Positions 35,195-46,685 of a DNA stretch of 64,000 nt are shown piece by piece (the stretch's first letter is position 1; every line of letters starts with the position of its first letter). The stretch lies in NCBI GenBank assembly GCA_017354895.1, contig CP071496.1, positions 62,001 through 126,000 on the forward strand, written 5' to 3'. The notes under the pieces were generated by a model that was not told the origin of the DNA, made no database searches, and saw only the letters and a list, made by a program, of their open reading frames with translations. Source of the DNA: Podospora comata. Its lineage: Eukaryota; Ascomycota; Sordariomycetes; Sordariales; Podosporaceae. A program made the translations under genes and the position numbers.

Positions 35195-35211
35195 ACTGGC
35201 GAAAATCGACA

Positions 35212-37627
35212 ATGACTACCCTCACGACTCTCTCGAACGAGCTACTGGAAACGATATGTGATGCACTCCGGGAAATGCCTGAGGGGTGCCATCCAGCAAT
35301 GGAGAAAGGCCTTGGGCCCTGTACAGCCTCACCCTCACCAGCCACAGGCTTCGCGGTGTTGCCGAATATCATCTCTACCAACTCAGGGTGGAAGAGTACA
35401 AGGCACTGCCTCTGGCCTGGGCGGCTCATACCGGCTGTGCTGTCACATTTCTCAAGGCCCTTGGCTACGGCGGTGCGGATCCGAACACTGAGTTCAAGTT
35501 TTTGTACTCAGGCCCTTTCTGGATGTCGTTCAAATGATATTTTCGAACGTGATCTCCAACGTGGTCTCGCCACAAGAGAACATGGAACGAGGGTGTTTCC
35601 TCAACCCCTCAAAACAAACTATCTCGCTATGCACGAGGTATCCCGTCTCGTTATGCAGGACATATCACTCCTTGGTGCCTTCAGCTTGACGTTCTCGTGC
35701 CAACCCAACGCATCGTCTTTGGTGACGAAAGTTCGCACCTTTCGTGGGCCTACGCTGATCATTTGCCCCCTGGAAACCACCAACACAACGACCGAGACAT
35801 GGAGGACGACCGGCAGGGCCTTGGGCAATGTGTCAAACTCAGCGAAGGCGATGGCGAGTGGGAAGCCCAGATGGTCGAGTCGGGCGAGAGGGTTACTCGT
35901 GCATACACCGCGTTGCACATAGCGGCTGGGCGGGGGCATCTCGAAATCGTGACACTCTTGTTGGACCATGGCGCTGATCTCCAACGCCAGTCTACAGGGT
36001 TCTGCGGTTGCTCGCCTCCGTGCTCGGAATGGGAGGATATTGAACGCGAATGGGCCTACGACTATTAGGACGGTGGAGAAGAGACTTGGTCACCACTCCA
36101 CGTCGCCTTGCGCTCTAATAATGACGAAGTAGCTCAGCTCCTCATCTCGCGCGGGGCTAACGTCAGAAGCACGGGCAGCTTGAAGTGGTCTGTATATCAC
36201 CAATTGGCCTTTTACGGCAAGCTCGACTTCCTCCGCATTGTCCTAGACAGGCTTCCCGTGCAGGTTGCCCAGATTCGCGACGTAGACGAGACAACTCCAT
36301 TGACCTATGCCTGCTTGGGGCACCATGTCGACTCTCTCGTTCCGTTTCTCCTCAGTTATGGTGGGAGAATCAACGAGAAAACCTACATTAGCCTTTGTTT
36401 CCAAAAATGCGATTTTTGCGAATCCACTGGGCCAGGCATTTGCTTTGGGCTACTACAAGACGCTCTCCAGCTTCTCAAATACGGTTCCAATCCGACAGAC
36501 GACATTCAGGTGGAAACGTCTGAGGCTCCAGTTGACAGGGAATCATGGACTCCTCTGTTAGTTATGTGCTGTTTGCCAGGACTCAGTAATGACAAATCAC
36601 AAGATGCCCTCCTCGAGCTACTACGTAGACTGGTCAATCCCGAAGGCCCTTTCGATTGGCATATTCCGGGGCCCTACGATGGCCCTGGATACTACCCCTC
36701 TGTCGCCACTTTTCTTTCTTTGGCTGCTTGGTGTTCTATCAAGGGGCTTGTCAAGACGTTATTAGAAGCCGGCGTCGACGTCAATTCGTGTGACAACCTG
36801 GACAGGAATGCGTTGATGACGTTGCTGGGCGACGTGTTTTCATGGGAGGCAGACCAGCTGGTGTTTCGCGGTCATTTCCATTTCCCTCAAGAAATGGAAG
36901 ACAACGAGTACTACGACTCTGTTCTTGAGATAGTTCGACTGCTGCTAGATGCCGGAATTCATCCCAACCATCAGGACGCGTTTGGAAGAACTGTGCTGCA
37001 CCACCTGTTTATGGCGCAGCCGGCTGGCGACCAGACCGGTTGAAGCCTGACGAGGCAGGGGAAATCGTCGGATTGCTTCTTATAAAAGGCACAGATCCCC
37101 TGATTCGAGACAAGCAAGGCTGCTCCGCCCTAAGGAGAGCCGTCAGGAGCAAATGCAAATGGGCTCTGGAGGTCATGTGCCGGACATGCCAGTTTGAACT
37201 GAGGGACGTTTTCCCCACTCACGACGAGGTGTTTGATGTGTTAGTCGACTGCGACTACGACCGACGACCTAAATCCGAATTGCCGCGAAATCGTGATGTG
37301 GAGGGGGGGGCGTACGACGAGCTCGCAGAGTATTGCGGTTATAGACGCGCAAAGGATTATGATCGTGTACGTACACATTACTACAGTGATTATCCACTTG
37401 AGTCTTTCGATTCGTGTGGGCGATTTTTCTGCAGCAAGAGCCAGACCGAAGAGCTGGTCCAGTTGCTGTGCAATCTCGACCGCACAGCCAGTTGCGATCG
37501 AGGCCAGAAGATCGGCCATGGCGAGGGCCACGCTCTTCGCTACGCGGGTTCTGTTATCAGGGAACGTTTGGAAGAGGCGCTGGAAGCAGGTTCCGCGTCA
37601 AGCCGACTCCGTCAAAGACAGAACTAG
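35212..37627 (+). pseudogene. Broken F-box/ankyrin-repeat gene
   Basis: Starts with an F-box-like segment (MTTLTTLSNELLETICDAL) and continues, after a frame change near 35280, with LYSLTLTSHRLRGVAEYHL and ALPLAWAAHTG..GADPN, then ankyrin repeats such as TALHIAAGRGHLEIVTLLLDHGADL, SPLHVALRSNNDEVAQLL and GLVKTLLEAGVDVNS. The bulk shares one frame from 35286 to 37043 but is interrupted by TGA at 35535 and near 35550 and by TAG at 36066; a second frame change near 37030 leads into GLLLIKGTDPLIRDKQGCSALRRAV and a C-terminal region ending at 37627. I looked for introns with proper ends and phase that would bypass the stops and found none. Each stop could come from one C-to-T change (CGA to TGA, CAG to TAG). 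The ankyrin part 36108-37043 remains open for 311 codons. The intact form would be an intracellular protein-binding scaffold. Confidence 0.7.
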
Positions 37628-38384
37628 GCAAGAAAGCCAGCACCGCACGAAAGACAGCAGAGAATACATCATTAGATACAACACAGGAGACAAGTCAAGT
37701 GTTGTGAGGCTCCATGGTCCTCTTCTTTGCAGACCTTCTCTTTGCTCGCCGATATGCATTTGTGACCAGCATGTATACATAGCTACCTACCTTCAACTAC
37801 GCACACTTTGGGCCACTGCCTTGCTTTTCTTCCTTTTCTTACTTTCTAGATACATCACTAATATCACCTGCCCTGGTCTATACCTTTGGTGCCTTCACGC
37901 CAATGGGGTCGTTATATTTCGGGGCACTTGACTGGCGAGGAGTTTGGTTGGGCAGTGGTCGCCGTTAAGTTCATCGCTTTGGCGGTTGCCAAGAAGTCAG
38001 CGTGCTCGTGCTCGTGCCAGGAGGGTTGCTAAGCATGGAAAGGCCTTGTGTTGTGAGGATATCTCTGTGAGAGCGAGGTGGATAGCCTCATAGCATGACC
38101 GACAACTACGGCTACTCATCGGTACTCTCGGAGTCTTCCCATTCGTTGGTGGGGTTTGACGATGGAAGTGGAGCAAAAGGGCATTGTGGGTCAAGGGCAG
38201 GGCCAGGGGCAGGGCGGCAGGGGTTACTATTATTATCGGCGCTTATCGATAAGACGGTCCAAAAAAATGGCCCAAGAGTCTGTCGCAGAGCAGCCACTGA
38301 GATTTTCTTTGCGACTTGACGCACCACACCCCGGTCGGTCCATTTATCAATTGACTGCTTTTTCCGCTCTCGCAACCCGCCAAC
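37628..38384. other. Intergenic upstream of dbp3
   Basis: No gene recognised. A CTACCTACC word is at 37783-37791. The last 60 bp form the dbp3 leader. Confidence 0.5.
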
Positions 38385-40245
38385 ATGTCTGCCGGAAAGA
38401 AGCACGCCCGTCCCGACGGGGAGGAGCAGGCCGTTCGCTCCTCCAAGAAGGCAAAGACCGACGAGGTTGCCAATGCCACGACCGACGCCGATGGCTCCGA
38501 CTTGAAGGCCGAGAAGAAGAAGCAGAAGAAGAAGGACAAGAAGGAGAAGGAGAAGAGGGAAAGGGGGGAGAAGAAGGAAAGGAAGGAGAAAAAAGAGAAC
38601 AAGGAGGACGCCGACGAGCAAAAAGACACCGAGATCCCCGACGCCGAGTCCGGGCCCAAGGCTGAGAAGACGGACAAGAAGAAGGATAAGAAGAAGTCTA
38701 ACCAGTCCAAGTCATCCGAGGAGCCTATCGCCAGCGCTTCCGATGACGAGATAAAGGCTTACCTGACCAAGGAGGAGATCAAAATCGAGAACCCCTCCAA
38801 CAGCCCTCTGCAGCCCATCCTCAAGTTCACCCAGCTTCCCACCTCCAAGCTCATCGCCAAGAAGCCCTTCGCCGCCTACAATGCCCCCACTCCCATTCAG
38901 GCCGCTTCCTGGCCTTTCACCCTTGCCGGCCGCGATGCGATCGGTATTGCCGAGACGGGTTCTGGAAAGACCATGGCCTTCGCTCTGCCCTGCGTCGAGA
39001 AGCTTAGCATCCACTCCAAGAAGGCGTCCAAGGACTACCGCAGCACCCGCCCACGCGCCGTCATTGTGGCACCCACCCGTGAGCTGGCCATGCAGACGCA
39101 CGAGGCTGTCTCTGGGCTGGCTTCTCAGGTCGGTCTCACGGCCGTCTGCATCTACGGTGGCGCGAGCAAGGATGACCAGCGCGCGCTTCTGCGCAAGAAC
39201 AGCGGTGCCGATATCATCACGGCGACCCCCGGCAGATTGAAGGACTTCCTTTCCGACAACACTGTCAACCTCGGCGACGTCATGTTTGCCGTGCTCGACG
39301 AGGCCGATCGCATGCTGGACAAGGGTTTCGAGGACGACATCAAGCTGATCTTGGGCGGCTGCCCGCCAAAGGAGGAGCGCCAGACGCTGATGTTCACTGC
39401 GACATGGCCGACAAGTGTGCGTGTTCTCGCCGAGAGCTTCATGGTCAACCCCGTAAAGGTCACCATTGGCAACCGCACTCGCGCCGGCGAAGATGGGAAC
39501 AGCAGTGGTACCGTCGAGTTGCAAGCCAACAGCAGAATCGAGCAAAAGGTCGAGGTCGTCGATCCCCGGGGCAAGGAGCAGCGGCTCTTGGAGCTTCTCC
39601 GTGAAGCACAGAAGGGCTCTGCCAAGAACGACAGGATATTGGTGTTTTGCCTGTACAAGAAGGAGGCGGTGCGCGTGGAGCAGTTCCTCGAAAGGCGAGG
39701 CATCCGCGTCGCTAGTATCCACGGTGACCTCCGACAGGACCAGCGTACCAAGAGCCTGGAGGCCTTCAAAGCCGGTACCACATCGGTGCTGGTTGCCACA
39801 GATGTTGCCGCCCGTGGGTTGGATATCCCCGAGGTTAAGCTTGTCATCAACGTCACCGTAAGCCCACTGTCGCCCCATGACAAAATCACTCAGGTGACTG
39901 ACCTGTCTTAGTTCCCCTTGACCATCGAGGACTATGTCCATCGCATTGGCCGAACAGGCCGTGCCGGAAAGACAGGCAAGGCCATCACGCTGTTCACCGA
40001 GCACGACAAGGCGCACTCTGGCTCGTAAGTTTCCGCTCTCCCGCATCTGGTCTCTTGGTGGCGTCACCCTGACACTGACCGTCTCCGCCCACAGCCTCGT
40101 CAACATCCTCAAGGCCGCCAAGCAAGACGTGCCAGAAGATCTCTTGAAGTTTGGCACCACCGTCAAGAAGAAGGCCCACGACTCGTATGGTGCTTTTTAC
40201 AAGGACGTGGACATGACCAAGAAGGCGACCAAGATTACTTTCTAA
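38385..40245 (+). CDS. dbp3: DEAD-box ATP-dependent RNA helicase Dbp3
   Basis: Nucleolar helicase of the Dbp3 type, which acts in early pre-rRNA processing for the large ribosomal subunit. Exons 38385-39857, 39912-40024 and 40095-40245 give 578 residues. A Lys/Glu-rich N-terminal tail (about residues 40-110) precedes the core: Q-motif region ([10 protein letters not shown]), motif [19 protein letters not shown], motif [10 protein letters not shown], motif III as TAT rather than SAT, and motif [12 protein letters not shown] at the start of exon 2. The lysine-rich tail, length and C-terminal region match fungal Dbp3. Both introns fall in the conserved helicase C-terminal domain. The long frame on the opposite strand is a shadow of biased codon use. 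Confidence 0.93.
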
Positions 40246-40445
40246 TTGCTTATACTATCGTACATAGAAGGGAGAAAACAGCGTGCTATTTTGCTTTTGG
40301 TCAATTACGTCTCTACACCTGTCTCCGTCCTTTGATCGCTTGGAATGCAGACAGTAAAAACTGTCGTTCGGAAAATGCCCTGGATTTTTTTTGGTCACTG
40401 TCAGCCGTCATTATTTCTCCCATTTTCACGAGGCAACGGGTCAAC

Positions 40446-42101
40446 TCACAGCACCCCCAAAAACAGCACCCCCACCCCGGCAATCTTCCCCAACCCGATC
40501 AACACCTCCTTCACCCCTCCCTTGCTGGTGAAGTGCAACCCCCTAACCAGACTCCCCGCCACCACGGCCGCCCCGACCCCAACCCCGCTCGGCAACACCT
40601 CCCTCACATCCACTTCCACCCCCCTCTGTTTGAACCAGTTGTTGATGAACCCCCAACACCAAACGATCCTACAAGCCATGTTCACCCCATTCGCCCAGAC
40701 CAGCCCCTCTGCGCCCATGTCGAGGACCTTGAGGGTGATGAACCCGGCCGAGGCAAACACGAAACTAAACAGCCCCATCCAGGCTGACTGCTTGTGGACC
40801 TGCTTCTCCGTGGCGACGGACGAGACGAAAGCCTCGGTTATACCGTTGATGGCGAGTAAGGGGATGTAATAGGTGTATAGAGAGAGGGTGGCACCCGCAC
40901 CGGACGTGAGCCACTGCTTTCCTGCCACGAGGGACAACAACAAAGGAGCAGCGACGGGGGCGAGGGAGGTGATGATCAGGGAGAGGAGGAGGTAGGATTT
41001 GAGGAGGGAGAGGAGGGACTGGGAGGCTGTTTTTTCCGGGGTGGGCGCGGTCTCTGTGGTCTGCTTTTCGGAACTTTTATCTGAAAGAGGGGTGGAAGGC
41101 GAGGAGAGCAACCGGGAAAAGTAATTGCGCGAGGACTCCTCGATGGGTTGGAAGACGAGACGGGCGAGGAGACCGCCGTAGTTGTTTGCTAATGCATAAA
41201 CACCCTGCGAAGTGGGGGAGGAGAGGATAGAGACGAGAAAGGTGTCGCCTTGGGTGAGGAGGTGTTTTAAAACCGACTGAGAGAGCAAGGAAGACGTGAG
41301 TTTGAGGGTGGGAGGGTGGAGGTACTGCCCCGAGGAAGAAATTGGTCGGGGAAGCAAGGAGAAATTCTCTCTTGATGCAAGACCGGAGCCGCTGTGAAGA
41401 TAGACGAGGAGAAGACCGGTTCCGTAGCCTAGCTGGCCGAGGGCGAAGGGCAGCACTCCAAGGGACAACCCCCGACGGGCACCATAGACGGCTGAGCCAA
41501 GGGTGATGGTGCAACGGAGGAAAGTAGCGATGGACTCGGCGGCGGCGCGAGCTGAGAATTGTAGCCGGGTTTGCATCACCATGAAGGCTGGTTCGGAGAG
41601 GAGTTCCACGATGGCGGCGAGGGCGTAGATGTAGAGTGCCACGACGAGATTCGGAGCTGAGGCGAGGGTGGAGGTGCTCAGTGAGTTGAGGTAAAACCAG
41701 CCAAAGAAGAAGGACAAGGGAAAGCCTAGGCCAATGGCAAGGTAACCCAGGTTGACGACGGCTTGGGCGCCATTGTTTTGCTTCTTGCCGCCCTGGCCGT
41801 CTGAGAAGGAGGAAGAGTCCTGGCGCTGAATGGCCACACGCAGACTTTCCCTCGCAAAAAAGATGACAGAGAGATAGTAAACTTCAAGTTGGGTCGAAAC
41901 GCCGAGCAGTTGAGCGGTTAGAAAACGCAGCAGGACCTGGTTGGCGATGAAGGTGATGGCACGGGATATGATTTGAAGGAGGATGAGCACGGACGCGCCC
42001 CGGAGAAGGCGAGTGCTCGTCGTCGTGCTTGTCGTCGTGCTTGCTGCCGAAACAATCGGTTCCGGTTTTGAAGCGGCGGCAACATCTTCCGGAGCGCCCA
42101 T
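40446..42101 (-). CDS. rft1: Rft1, dolichol-linked oligosaccharide translocation protein
   Basis: ER membrane protein of the Rft1 family, needed for N-glycosylation at the step where Man5GlcNAc2-PP-dolichol appears on the luminal side. Single exon, 551 residues. After a Ser/Thr-rich N-terminus it shows LLQIISRAITFIANQVLLRFL, then QLEVYYLSVIFFARESLR with the conserved RE(S)xR signature, and VELLSEPAFMVMQ, followed by many hydrophobic segments (about 12-14) of the MATE-like fold, and GVYALANNYGGLLARLVFQPIEES, a strong Rft1 landmark. The start ATG at 42101 gives a sensible N-terminus; the upstream frame lacks family sequence. It is convergent with dbp3 (200 bp between stops). Confidence 0.93.
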   Translation of the reverse strand: MGAPEDVAAASKPEPIVSAASTTTSTTTSTRLLRGASVLILLQIISRAITFIANQVLLRFLTAQLLGVSTQLEVYYLSVIFFARESLRVAIQRQDSSSFSDGQGGKKQNNGAQAVVNLGYLAIGLGFPLSFFFGWFYLNSLSTSTLASAPNLVVALYIYALAAIVELLSEPAFMVMQTRLQFSARAAAESIATFLRCTITLGSAVYGARRGLSLGVLPFALGQLGYGTGLLLVYLHSGSGLASRENFSLLPRPISSSGQYLHPPTLKLTSSLLSQSVLKHLLTQGDTFLVSILSSPTSQGVYALANNYGGLLARLVFQPIEESSRNYFSRLLSSPSTPLSDKSSEKQTTETAPTPEKTASQSLLSLLKSYLLLSLIITSLAPVAAPLLLSLVAGKQWLTSGAGATLSLYTYYIPLLAINGITEAFVSSVATEKQVHKQSAWMGLFSFVFASAGFITLKVLDMGAEGLVWANGVNMACRIVWCWGFINNWFKQRGVEVDVREVLPSGVGVGAAVVAGSLVRGLHFTSKGGVKEVLIGLGKIAGVGVLFLGVL

Positions 42102-42657
42102 TCTTGACTTTTTTGGCGGGTTTCGTTGTCGATGTTTAGTTTGAGTTTGATGAAGCTCGTCGATGCGATCGCAACCGCGGTGGGTCGCCACGTGGCATCC
42201 CTGTCGCCCCTGTCGCCCCACTAACACCACCTTCAGGGGCACAACAGGTACCCAGGTAGGTTTAGAAGTCTTGCTAGATACATACCTTGCCTTACTATTA
42301 GCCTTGCAGGTCACAGGCACCTGAAGATCCCGTCGGCTTGCACCCGCAGCGTTAGGCAGCGGGCCTTTGTCCTGTCCACAAAGTCCCTTCCATCGTCCAA
42401 GTGCTTGGAGAAAGGGGATTATTTTGACGAAGAGATGCATGCGGAAATGTGTGGGGTTGCGGAGAATTATCAGCTCAGAGGAAAGAACGGGGCTGTTTTG
42501 TATGGGCTGGGGGGTTTATTATCCGAGGACTAGGGCTACTTCAATATGTGAGATAGAGGCTGCGTGTACTTCTTACCCTACCCAAACACATCAACGGGCA
42601 AAACAATGATGGAACCGAGCCGCAACTTCACATTTTGTCCTTCACACTCTGTCCTCC
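42102..42657. other. Intergenic, rft1 leader and 3' flank
   Basis: No gene recognised. A CAGGTAGGT word lies near 42253. Confidence 0.5.
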
Positions 42658-43475
42658 CTAAAGTATCGCGGCGAACCCAAGGGCCAGACCCAAGAAACCT
42701 CCAATAATGCCGTTCTTTCCGGCACCCGCTTGAACTGGCGTGCTGCTAGTGCTTGTGGGAAGAACCAGGCTGATAGTGCCATTGCCAGTCGCCGAGACAG
42801 TGAGGCTCGCGGTAGGGGTCGGCTCAGGCTCAACGGAGATGGTCTCAGTTGCACTAGTAACAGTTGTAACCGTCTGAGAAGGAGTTGGCACGACCACGGT
42901 CCTAGTATATTCATTGTACAAGGATGTGGCTGCGGCAGCGTTCGTTGCAGTCAAAGAGATGCCGGTAGACGTTGTGACGAGAGTAGAATAAAGGATCGTT
43001 GTGGTTGCATCGACGTGATAGGAGTAATAATAGTAGTAGTAATAGTATGTGAAGGTGTACCACGTATAGTCAATGACGGTAATCGTAGAGGCCGGGACCG
43101 TGGTGATGAGCGTGGTAATGGTAGGGGCTGGGTCGTTGATGGTGGCGGTAGCCAGGGGGGTTTGGCCGTCGGGACAGTTACGGGGAGGCATCACGTACGT
43201 CACGCCGTCGGAGCAGCAGATGGCTCCCGGTGGAACGCACTGAAAGGGACCTGGACATCGAAGCCAACGAAGTCAGCAGTCAGTCGTGTCGAAGAAAAGT
43301 TCTAGGGGTGTCACTCACCGGGGCACGCAGGAATCCACCCTGGAGTCCGGCAACGCTGACGTTCTTCGAGACGAGCATCTCGCTTGCCAATCGAGCCATC
43401 ACTAGATGCCACGGCGGAGCCAAAGAAAGAGTATAGTGCCAGTGGCAAGCAAAAGACTGCCTTTGAGCTGACCAT
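42658..43475 (-). CDS. GPI-anchored Cys-rich, Ser/Thr-rich surface protein
   Basis: Exons 43475-43319 and 43250-42658 (intron 68 nt) encode 249 residues. A signal peptide (KAVFCLPLALYSFFGSAVAS) is followed by a short Cys-rich region with the pattern CP..C..CC..C (CVPPGAICCSDG), a long Thr/Val/Ser-rich stalk, a run of eight tyrosines in the middle, and a hydrophobic C-terminus preceded by small residues (QAGAGKNGIIGG), typical of a GPI-attachment signal. It is therefore expected at the outer face of the plasma membrane or in the wall. No enzymatic domain is seen. The splice joins two Cys-containing parts in frame, which supports the model. Confidence 0.85.
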
Positions 43476-46400
43476 GATGGGCTACTGAAGCGAGGATGTC
43501 GAACGAGTGACTTTTTGAGCAAGAAAACCCAAACACAACGGGGCAAGAGGATGATCTATCGAAGACAATCAAACAGAGGAGCACTTAGCTCAGTTATTAG
43601 ATTTATACTCATATTTGCATTCAAGGCCCTGCTCTGCATACCAACACCTCACGGTCAAAATCAGGAACAAACCCCCTGATCCGAAGCCGCGGAGCGATGT
43701 CTGATTCGATTTGCTGGTATTAGCATGCAGCCCTCTCTCTAACATTATGAGCGTGGCTGGTCATGCATTCTTTCGGGATTGGACACCTGTATCTGCAAAA
43801 TTCAGGGAATCCCAGGCAGTCGGGGCTGAAGTTGTCCCGCTTACGACACGATCGTTTATCCAAGACACGCAAAAGCCGGAGCCTTGCGGTTGAGCAACCA
43901 CACCAATGTGGCCTTGTTTAAATTAAGCATGTGGCGGCGGTGCCCAGCACGTTTCTGTGTGTAACCACTCGAATAGAATTAGAAGAGATAGTGATTTGTT
44001 CAGCATGAGGTACAAGGGTAGACTCGACGACTGTAGCAGGTAGCTGCAATATCCGTGTCGATGTTGAGGGTTCCGATTTCTGATTTCTCCATTTGCCCCC
44101 ACATGATCCACACAGTCCACTATTTCTCTCCAATCAGAAGCCTCTTTTCCAGGTCTACTTTGTCACTTAGTTCGAAGCTTGAGATATAAGCTGCTTGCTC
44201 TCAACCTCAACCCTTCTTGATATCTACTTCATACACTGGTCCTCAATCTGCCTTCCACTCTTCTGGCAGTTATTTTCATTTCCTTATGATTCCCATCGCC
44301 CGTATTCTATCCAATAGCAAAAAATACCGCAATCTAGCTTATGCAACGCCGCACGTCTGGCGCATTTTACGGCCACAACAATGTTGTCGCCGCATGATAA
44401 CTCCGCCTCCACCCCCCCAGACTCTCTAGCTTTGAATCTAAATAAGAGAAAGAACATCGACAACCCCAACAGACCAACTGCCATCGTAATGATGTAGGTC
44501 AAGAGGTAGTATGTTGCTTGTCTAGTACGCTAAGCTAGGCCGCTAACAACAGGTAGAAGTTTGTCATAAAGCTAGCCAAGTGCCTCGAGTTTCTGGAGGG
44601 AGAGACAGGCTTATCACTCGACATATACCACAGCTCGTCTTCATTCCCTTAAGACTCAACAGTCCCCATGAATGTTCAGCCCAAGTTCAGAATGCCGTCC
44701 ATCTTCGTGTACCGTCAACAACGTTTACCTTGGTATTATAAGCGCGGTTTGGCGGAAGAAAGCGCCGTGTGTTTCCCTGGTCCCAGATCCACTGCAATTC
44801 CTCAGATGTAAGTGCCGGTGGGGCTTCGGGCACGTCCAACTCTGGAAGCTAGCAACGGATTCGTTCGAGCTGATCAAGGTCCAAAGCCTCAATTGGCTGA
44901 TAGGACTGACCAGTCTGAGCAAGGCAAAACTCCATTCTGGATCTGGTGTAAGCAACACAGTGCGATACAGTGTGACGTAGCGCAACACATCCTAATACAC
45001 TATTAGCCCAGCCACGGCACCTCTTTTCAAGGCCTTACAGCAGAGCGCGCGTTTCCCAGGTACAAGCGCAGGGACCCTAGCTCCACTAACGCTGTAGCAA
45101 TAAAAAGTTGCGCCGTTATAGCAACACGATTTTGCAAGACTGTGTAAAAGAATAAGAAATTTGATCTAATGGAAACACCTAGAACCCAAGAAATAAAGCA
45201 GAGGGACTGGCCTATATATGTTTTCCCCTCTTAGGTTCTTGCGTCCTGTTCTCTGGCTGCTGGCCACCTGAGTTCCGGGTCCCATGCTCCCCATCAGCAT
45301 TGCTTGGAGCTGCGCCGCCCACTGCGACGTTCACGCTGAATGTATTGTGTGGTGTATAGTGGATTCGAGAAGTACATCTGTCCCGCCAAAAATGGTGGGT
45401 CTGGGCTTCCATTCTCGGAACCCCCAATATCGACACGGGTATTAAGAGTGTAATAGCATCAATCTCAGGTCGTGTCGTATATGTGGGTCAGTGTTTGGGG
45501 CACATGGTGCCAACAAGATGTGAAAGCTTTGAGCTGGGCTTTGATGTCAGTTGCTGGTTGGTAGCGGTGGGATCGTCTTTTTTCCTGACAATGTTATGTT
45601 CGAGGCATACTAGTAAGAATTCCAGACGACAGCTGAATACCTGCCTAGGTAGATAAGTACCAGTTTAGTCCATCCATACCTGGTAGTTTTAACAACCACG
45701 GTTCCAAACTCGATAATCTCGTCGAGTACGCGGTCGTGCCAAAGACTAGCATGATTCAAAGGTTTGGGAGCAGAATGAAACCTCGAATTGGGCGACAAGA
45801 AGCCTGGAGGTGCCAACGAGTGTGGGTATATTGTGGAAATAGGCCGAAATTTCTGTCCTCTTGAGGTGGTAGGTATATTTCACCATGCTGAAGGTGATAG
45901 GCGCGTCTATGACATAACCAGACTTGGATGCTTCTATTCAACGGGCCGGAGATGGCGTACGGTAGGTTAAGCCACGGGTCACGTCCAGTACAATATCGAA
46001 AAGTAGGTTGATAGCATGGCTGGAGGGAGCAGTTCAAGCACCCACCTCCACTGCACCCCTCCGCAATTCTTGCGCGAGGAGTCGCTCCGCAGCAATGCCG
46101 AAAGCTGGTCGCGATGTTGCAACGCTCGACTCGGTTCCCGACATGGAGATCTTGGCTTGCTTCGGCTCCATCGCCAGGGAACCGACTTCACTCTCAATCC
46201 GCACGGGGAAGGAGCCGCTTTGAGTGTTCCACGGAAATCCAACGCCGATTCGCTCTCTTGGTGAAATTTTCACTGCGGAATTCCAGCAATCGGGAGCTCC
46301 CGCTTGGTGTTCTATGGCAGTTTGCCAATCGCCGCCATGATGCGCGCCTATCATAGATCTGAGTACCGAGTCCATCAGCACCCGATGCTACTCTACTGGC

Positions 46401-46596
46401 TACTCCTAGGCTAGGTAGCAGACCCCTCCTAAGGCAAGTGACCCGTGTGTCGAGATGAAGAGATCCCGAATCTTGGTCATAACCTGGTGCCGACTTACCT
46501 GTGCCATAGGAAAACCGTGCATGATAACAAGATGACTGGAGAGTAGGTAGTCAACACCTTTTTTCAACGGCGCTGATACGATGGATGGCGTGACAA
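43476..46596. other. Intergenic, 3.1 kb, with possible gene relics
   Basis: No complete gene. A minus-strand stretch near 44717-44852 reads like one internal exon (LPELDVPEAPPALTSEEL, then WIWDQGNTRRFLPPN) bordered by AG and GT, and could be a relic of a lost gene. Copies of the CCTAGGTAG word occur at 45644, 46405 and 46411. Nothing else recognised. Confidence 0.4.
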
Positions 46597-46605
46597 CTAT
46601 AAGAG
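46597..46605 (+). promoter_or_regulatory. TATA-like element of the AA9 gene
   Basis: CTATAAGAG lies about 85 bp before the ATG of the AA9 gene, a plausible place for a TATA box. Based on the word and distance only. Confidence 0.45.
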
Positions 46606-46685
46606 AGGCAAAGTTTCCTCACTCCTCGCAGTTGCCTATCATTCAGCTCCCTCATCAGCACGATCCTGGTCCTCTTTTTCCAGCT

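Noticed and set aside
38712-40166. 484-codon open frame antisense to dbp3
   Set aside because: The plus-strand helicase has all DEAD-box motifs; the antisense frame is a by-product of biased third positions and has no motif.
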